This document shows positions 14,196 to 18,804 of a stretch of 18,804 bases of DNA, one piece after another. Source of the DNA: Candidatus Limimorpha equi (GTDB lineage: Bacteria > Bacteroidota > Bacteroidia > Bacteroidales > F082); NCBI GenBank assembly GCA_018065885.1, contig JAGHSL010000134.1, positions 1 through 18,804 on the forward strand. The letters are read 5' to 3'. The notes beneath the pieces were generated by a model. It was not told where the DNA came from, did not search any database, and saw only the letters and a program-made list of their open reading frames with translations. A program made the translations under genes and the position numbers. Position 1 is the stretch's first letter, and every line of letters starts with the position of its first letter.

Positions 14196-17100
14196 TCAGA
14201 ATTTGACAACCTTGCGGACAACGCTTTCGTTGCCTTTGAAGACGCGCAGCGTGTAAACGCCAGGATTCAAGCCGTCCAACTGATAGCTGTCGCCTTCAAA
14301 TTCGATGTTGAGAATACGCTTGCCGTCGATGGAATAGACTTCGATGCCTGTCATGCCTTCACATTCGACGGTCACCTTGTCGTTCGTCGGGTTCGGGAAG
14401 ATGCTGAGGTTGAAGCTTACATCGTTGACGCCGCTGTAATAGGAAACAGTGATTTCGTCCGACATGTTCGAAGATCCGAAGGTGCAATGTGCTGCAACGA
14501 TATATTGGTGGTCGGCATCAATGGCCATTTGCGTGTCGGAATAGGTGTTTTCCGTGAGGTTTGAGGCAATCAATTCGCCATTGCGGTAAACATCATAGCT
14601 CGAAGCGCTTGCAATGGCATCCCAAGTCAGGCTGATTATGCCTTCGCGGACATCCGTAGTCCTCAGTCCGGCAGGCTTCACGCAATCAAGGACAAGGTGA
14701 GTGCAAGCCATCTCTGCATAGCAGCCTTCGTTGACAGTGAGCACGCAGAAATCGTATTCGCCGGGTTCGAGTTCGGTGCTGTAAGTCGTTTCGTTTACGG
14801 TTGCAATCATTTCGTCGTCAACAAACAGCTGGTATTCGGTGGCATCGCCTTCCCAAGTGAAGGTCACTTCGCTGCCTTGGTGCGAATAAGCAACATTTCT
14901 TGCAGGTTCGCAGAAATTCAAGGTGACGCAAACCGTGTCCATATCACACAAGTGCGAATCCGGAACAATGCAGATTTCGTTTTCGCCGGCTTCAACATGA
15001 GCATTGAAAGACACCCAAGGATCGTAAGTGTCGGTGACAAACTCGCCGTTCAGCAGGATGTCGTAGGACATAGCGCCCGCTTGCGGGTCAATCCAAGACA
15101 AATTGAATATACCGTTGCCATTTGCCGGAGTGTAAGCTATGTTTGAAATCTCAATTGGGTCACAAATCTTTATATGAGCGCAGGCTGACATCGGGACAGG
15201 AATGCAAGCACCATCGACTTCAACGCAAACAGTGTGTGAACCGCTTGGAAGTTCACCCGTGAAAGTGGTTTCGGTTGAAGTGCCAATCAGTTCTCCATCC
15301 GAATAGATGTTATACGATTCGGCAGGTTCGGCAATTTCCCAATTCAAGGTAAAGCTGTGGTCTTCAGTTGTATAACTCAGGTTTTCAGGCCATGGGCAAA
15401 TGTCGAGTTCAATACAACTGCTCTTTTCACATTCAGGATAAACTGCATTCACGCACACATCGAAATGACCGGAAGCGAGTTCCACCTGATAATCCAGAAG
15501 TCCAGTCGTGCCTATTATCTCGCCATTGACAAGAATCTGATATTGGATCAATTCTATTGGGTCGTCAGGCAATTCCCAAGTGAGGTTCATGGTTAAACTG
15601 TCGAGCGTGTAAGCCAAATTGTTGACGGCTGAGCAAGCCGAAACTTCGACTTCGGTGCAGACAAATTCGCTTTGGCAGTCGTCGTAAACGGCATAAACGC
15701 AATAATTGTAGAGGCCTTCGGCAACTTCCACATCAGTGTAGGTCAAATCGGTAACCGTTTCAAGGAGAACCGTTTCGCGATAAACATCGTAGCCTGTCGG
15801 ATTGCCTTCTTCGGGCGCTTCCCAAGAAAGAATCACATCGAAACCATCGGTTTCGGCTGTAAGTTCACCGATAGGCTCACAGAAAACTGGTGCCGGACCA
15901 CCTCCTGAGCAATTGACGTCGAACTCGCCGCCGTTGGTGGTGCCAGCCATGATTTGCGTGCCGTCTTCGTAACTTATGGTATAAGAACATTCCTCAGGCC
16001 AGCTGCCCTGGTGGAATGTGATGGTGACATGGACACCAGAGGCAATCTCTCTTGTGAAACTTGCCGATGAACCCGACTGAACGGTCATCTGTTCGGTTGG
16101 CGTGCCGTCGCTGTAGCTCACTTCCAGATAGTTGCCTTGCCAGCCGTCGCCGTAACTGTCGCGCAGGTCGAAAATGACGTTACAGGCGTTCTTGTAGTTG
16201 AAGGTCAATTCGGTTTCGCGGCCATTGGCATCGGTGAGCAGCAAGTTGAATGGAATGACGAAATCGGCAGGAGTGGCAGCATCCAAAGTGATGTTGTAAT
16301 CGGCAAAGCCCATCATTTCGGCACCGATTGTGCTGAAACTCTTTTCGGTTTCGTTCAATGTTGCATATTGATAATCAGTAGAGAGCGAGCCTATTACGCT
16401 TTGTGCCAATTCGTTGCCGATGTTATCGATGAAGATGCGTAGATTGGCATTTTCGCCTGGCTCGAGCAATCCGTTATCATTGTCATCATTCAGAATGACG
16501 GTAGCTCCCAACGTAAGGTTGTAATCGCAAATCATTTCAGTGAAATTCACTTTGCCGTCCGATTCTCCATTGATGAAAGTTTCGGCCGAGAAACGAACCG
16601 AGTGTTGGGCTGGGGCATTATCAGCCACCGTGAAAGCGAAAGCGTCATTCAATGTCACGGTTTCGTTTGGCATTGCAGATGCAATTGTAGTTGTGTTTTC
16701 CGTAATTGTAACATATTGGTCATCAGATGACAAAACAATAGTTGCGTTGCTTACGGTATTTTCCGAAACATTCTGAAGAGCAAGCGTCAGGCTGATGGTT
16801 TCGCCAGGATTGGCTTTACCGTTGTTGTTGCCTTGTGCATCATCAATGGAATGTGAAGCGTAGGCAAAGGCGCCGGCCTGAATCTGCTCGATGGCGGCAA
16901 GGGCATCGATGCGGCCAAAGCCGTAGATGTTGCTCTTGGTTTCCGATTTTGGGAGTGCCGTTTCTTCCAGAATGCGGCAGATGTCGGCAGGCGTAGTGTT
17001 GATGTTTTTGGAAAGCAGCAGGCACATGACACCGGCTGCGCAAGGCGTGGCCATTGAGGTGCCGCTCATGGTAGTGTAACCGTTGTTGGTGGCATAATTC

Positions 17101-18338
17101 AGGGAAATGATGTCGACGCCAGGTGCGCAAACGTCGGGGCGGATAAGACCGATGCCTGGGTTGTAGGCATAATCGCCAAATTCGGTGTTTGTCCAAGTGA
17201 CGGGGCCATTGGAAGTGAAATAAGCGGCATTGTCGTTGTAATCAACGGCGCCGATGCACACCGAGCAACTCAAGGCACCGGGGTTTTCGGCTTGGTCAGG
17301 ATCAATGTAAGGCGGAGGGCAGCTGCCTGGAACACGCACATTGTTTGGAACCGGGTACATCCACTGCATATCGCCTTCGTTGCCGGCGGCAATGGCGGCA
17401 ACCACGCCAGCGGCCAAGGCGTTTTCGCAGGTGTGTCTCAGCAGGGTTCTTTCGGAAACCGTGCTGTTCGCGATGCCCAACGACATGCTGAACAGGTTGC
17501 AGCCATGTTCGACAGCCCACTGAATGCCATCGGAGATATTGGTCGCATTGCCATTACCAGAAGCATCCAAGCACTTGACGCACATCAGAGTGGCATCGGG
17601 AGCCATGCCAGTCTGCCTGCCCGCCTTTCCGTCGCCGCAAACCGTGCCGGCGCAGTGCGAACCGTGGCCCATGTCGTCCATCGGGTCGTTGTCATGGTTA
17701 ATCACATCGTAGCCGTGGTGGGGAAACTCTTCTCCGCCGTCCCAAAGGTGGTCGGCAACGTCGACATGGTTGTAATTCACGCCTGTATCAATGACGGCAA
17801 CGACAACGCCTAGTCCCGTGTAGCCCATGCCCCAAACCTTATCGGCATTGACTTGCGTGACGTTTTGGGTGATTTCGCGTGTTGTGGAAACCGGACTACC
17901 TACTTCTCCGTCAGGAATCCAGTTCTTATCAGCATTGAAGCCGATGATTTCCACATCATTGCGGCTTGCAATGTCGTTGATGGCCGTTTGGGTGGCTTCG
18001 CAGGCAATCATGTTGGCAATCCAATTGGAATGGATGTTGGCAACCATGCCGTTTCTTTGCATTTCGCGCAAGGCGTTCTGCAAGTCGAATTGAGATGCTG
18101 TCGCAAATTCCTTCAGTTCGTTCACCACAAAAATGCGGCGTTCTTCCTGATTCACATAATAATCGGCCTGACGGAGCAATGCCGCCTGATCGGGTTTGGC
18201 CTTCATCAGAATGTGAACCTTGATTTTTTCGTTTTCGCCACGATTGCTCATTTCAAGAGCCAAATCGGGGTCGACGGTCTGGGCTAATCCGCTGAAACAC
18301 AGACATGCCAGCAATAATGTAAACAAATGCTTCTTCAT
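14196..18338 (-). CDS. Secreted subtilase (S8 peptidase) with Fn3-like repeats and T9SS sorting domain
   Basis: A 1380-residue exported serine protease. Order: signal peptide 1-20; propeptide about 21-160; S8 domain about 165-490 with D184 (AVIDTG), H225 (GHGSHCAG), oxyanion N320 (AAGNEG) and S428 (SGTSMATP), all intact. Next are two PGE-type beta-sandwich repeats (about 498-602 and 616-716, NPGET and EPGEN), a domain with DSYGDGW at 727-733, six fibronectin III-like repeats (about 819-1302), and a T9SS type A domain from about 1308 (FPNP, VYSIDGKR, LNPGVYTL, end RKVVKF). The frame is open to 18710, but the signal peptide MKKHLFTLLL and a matching promoter set the start at 18338. It probably degrades extracellular protein; the repeats probably aid binding. 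Cysteine-rich throughout, suggesting disulfides outside the cell. Monocistronic, with its own terminator. Confidence 0.92.
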   Translation of the reverse strand: MKKHLFTLLLACLCFSGLAQTVDPDLALEMSNRGENEKIKVHILMKAKPDQAALLRQADYYVNQEERRIFVVNELKEFATASQFDLQNALREMQRNGMVANIHSNWIANMIACEATQTAINDIASRNDVEIIGFNADKNWIPDGEVGSPVSTTREITQNVTQVNADKVWGMGYTGLGVVVAVIDTGVNYNHVDVADHLWDGGEEFPHHGYDVINHDNDPMDDMGHGSHCAGTVCGDGKAGRQTGMAPDATLMCVKCLDASGNGNATNISDGIQWAVEHGCNLFSMSLGIANSTVSERTLLRHTCENALAAGVVAAIAAGNEGDMQWMYPVPNNVRVPGSCPPPYIDPDQAENPGALSCSVCIGAVDYNDNAAYFTSNGPVTWTNTEFGDYAYNPGIGLIRPDVCAPGVDIISLNYATNNGYTTMSGTSMATPCAAGVMCLLLSKNINTTPADICRILEETALPKSETKSNIYGFGRIDALAAIEQIQAGAFAYASHSIDDAQGNNNGKANPGETISLTLALQNVSENTVSNATIVLSSDDQYVTITENTTTIASAMPNETVTLNDAFAFTVADNAPAQHSVRFSAETFINGESDGKVNFTEMICDYNLTLGATVILNDDNDNGLLEPGENANLRIFIDNIGNELAQSVIGSLSTDYQYATLNETEKSFSTIGAEMMGFADYNITLDAATPADFVIPFNLLLTDANGRETELTFNYKNACNVIFDLRDSYGDGWQGNYLEVSYSDGTPTEQMTVQSGSSASFTREIASGVHVTITFHQGSWPEECSYTISYEDGTQIMAGTTNGGEFDVNCSGGGPAPVFCEPIGELTAETDGFDVILSWEAPEEGNPTGYDVYRETVLLETVTDLTYTDVEVAEGLYNYCVYAVYDDCQSEFVCTEVEVSACSAVNNLAYTLDSLTMNLTWELPDDPIELIQYQILVNGEIIGTTGLLDYQVELASGHFDVCVNAVYPECEKSSCIELDICPWPENLSYTTEDHSFTLNWEIAEPAESYNIYSDGELIGTSTETTFTGELPSGSHTVCVEVDGACIPVPMSACAHIKICDPIEISNIAYTPANGNGIFNLSWIDPQAGAMSYDILLNGEFVTDTYDPWVSFNAHVEAGENEICIVPDSHLCDMDTVCVTLNFCEPARNVAYSHQGSEVTFTWEGDATEYQLFVDDEMIATVNETTYSTELEPGEYDFCVLTVNEGCYAEMACTHLVLDCVKPAGLRTTDVREGIISLTWDAIASASSYDVYRNGELIASNLTENTYSDTQMAIDADHQYIVAAHCTFGSSNMSDEITVSYYSGVNDVSFNLSIFPNPTNDKVTVECEGMTGIEVYSIDGKRILNIEFEGDSYQLDGLNPGVYTLRVFKGNESVVRKVVKF
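14433..15884 (-). repeat. Six fibronectin III-like coding repeats in the subtilase
   Basis: Residues about 819-903, 904-984, 985-1061, 1062-1145, 1146-1221 and 1222-1302. Each has a W in the B strand (LSWE, LTWE, LNWE, LSWI, FTWE, LTWD), then a Y-x-(I/V/L) strand and a G-E-(L/I/F)-(I/V) turn. The first five end in a four-cysteine pattern (C880/888/894/902, 962/970/975/981, 1038/1045/1053/1059, 1123/1131/1137/1143, 1198/1206/1212/1219); the sixth keeps only C1285. Confidence 0.75.
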
Positions 18339-18374
18339 AAGCGTATGATTTGATTGGTGTGTTTTAATAGGTAG

Positions 18375-18404
18375 CAAAAATAAGAAATATTCCCCTATTG
18401 CAAA
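18375..18404 (-). promoter_or_regulatory. Bacteroidota promoter of the subtilase gene
   Basis: The minus strand reads TTTG (18401-18404), an 18-base gap, then TATTTTTG (18375-18382). Both elements match consensus. The predicted leader to the ATG at 18338 is about 30 bases, which supports that start over the farther upstream methionine codon at 18710. Confidence 0.7.
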
Positions 18405-18413
18405 TAGAATCCG

Positions 18414-18421
18414 TATTTTTG
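18414..18421 (+). promoter_or_regulatory. -7 promoter element of the M16 peptidase gene
   Basis: TATTTTTG, an exact fit to TAnnTTTG, 19 bases before the ATG at 18441. There is no TTTG at -33. It lies back to back with the subtilase promoter inside a 102-base divergent spacer. Confidence 0.5.
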
Positions 18422-18440
18422 CCGTCTCTAATTTGTCAAC

Positions 18441-18804
18441 ATGCAAGAAGAAAAATATAACGAATCGGTCTTGCCAAACGGCATTCGGCTGATTCACAAG
18501 CAAAAAAGCGGAGAGATTGCTCACCTTGTACTGATGGTGAACACAGGTTCGCGCGATGAAGAAGACCATGAAAACGGCATGGCGCATTTCATTGAGCACA
18601 CCATTTTCAAAGGCACCGAAAACCGCAAGGCTTACCACATTTTGAGTTGTCTCGACAATGTCGGCGGCGACCTGAATGCCTACACCACCAAGGAAGAGAC
18701 CTGTCTGCAAGCCTCATTTCTGAAACAGCACTACAAGCGCACTTTCGACCTGTTTGCCGACATCGCCTTTCATTCAACTTTCCCAGAAAACGAACTAACC
18801 AAGG
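18441..18804 (+). CDS. M16-family zinc peptidase, 5-prime part
   Basis: The first 121 residues of a pitrilysin-type (M16) metallopeptidase, cut by the window edge. It starts with a family N-terminus (VLPNGIRLIH, 10-19), followed by VNTGSRDE (33-40) and the inverted zinc motif H49-F-I-E52-H53 in NGMAHFIEHTIFKGT. GGDLNAYTTKEET follows at 75-87. The third zinc-ligand glutamate, about 77 residues after H53 in the family, would lie just outside the window. There is no signal peptide, so this copy is probably cytoplasmic, as in the processing-peptidase-like group. The ATG was chosen because it is the first in frame, begins the homologous region, and lies 19 bases after a -7 element. Divergent from the subtilase gene. 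Confidence 0.92.
   Translation, partial: MQEEKYNESVLPNGIRLIHKQKSGEIAHLVLMVNTGSRDEEDHENGMAHFIEHTIFKGTENRKAYHILSCLDNVGGDLNAYTTKEETCLQASFLKQHYKRTFDLFADIAFHSTFPENELTK

Noticed and set aside
18339..18710. In-frame open extension of the subtilase gene upstream of 18338
   Set aside because: It lies antisense to the M16 peptidase coding region and upstream of the mapped-looking promoter. The residue run starting at 18338 is a clean signal peptide, so the extension is chance.

Overview
The window is from a Bacteroidota genome, most likely Bacteroidales or a relative. Evidence: three secreted proteins end in type IX secretion system (T9SS) type A C-terminal domains; a GldH lipoprotein is encoded in a cell-envelope cluster; and promoter-like sites match the Bacteroidota consensus (TAnnTTTG at -7, with TTTG near -33 in the best cases). 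Shine-Dalgarno sequences are mostly absent. Coding DNA is of moderate GC, while the spacers are very AT-rich.

Region 1 (1-5086, plus strand) is a tightly packed housekeeping cluster with gaps of 2-20 bases: the C-terminal part of a RicT/PSP1 protein (cut by the window edge), gldH, a class A penicillin-binding protein, the Obg GTPase, and a PAP2 membrane phosphatase. Region 2 (5087-6711) holds a minus-strand SAM-hydrolase-family gene flanked on both sides by spacers full of short, degenerate tandem repeats of three different unit types. Region 3 (6712-10840) has two paralogous secreted Asp-box proteins with T9SS sorting domains, each with its own promoter-like site and its own rho-independent terminator. 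Region 4 (10885-14065, minus strand) has an outer-membrane-type protein gene followed 12 bases later by waaA (Kdo transferase), and then a separately promoted PdxA-family gene. Region 5 (14196-18338, minus strand) is a 1380-residue secreted subtilase with two PGE-type beta-sandwich repeats, a YGDGW domain, six fibronectin III-like repeats and a T9SS domain. It is divergently transcribed from an M16 zinc peptidase gene that runs off the right edge.

Most genes are envelope or secretion functions: peptidoglycan synthesis, lipid recycling, lipopolysaccharide core, an outer-membrane protein and T9SS cargo. The most unusual element is the PdxA-family protein. Aligned without gaps to E. coli PdxA over the active site, at a constant offset of +8, it keeps all three metal-binding histidines but has lost all five known substrate-contact residues. 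It therefore probably does not carry out the classical vitamin B6 reaction. No mobile element, CRISPR array, tRNA or rRNA was seen.
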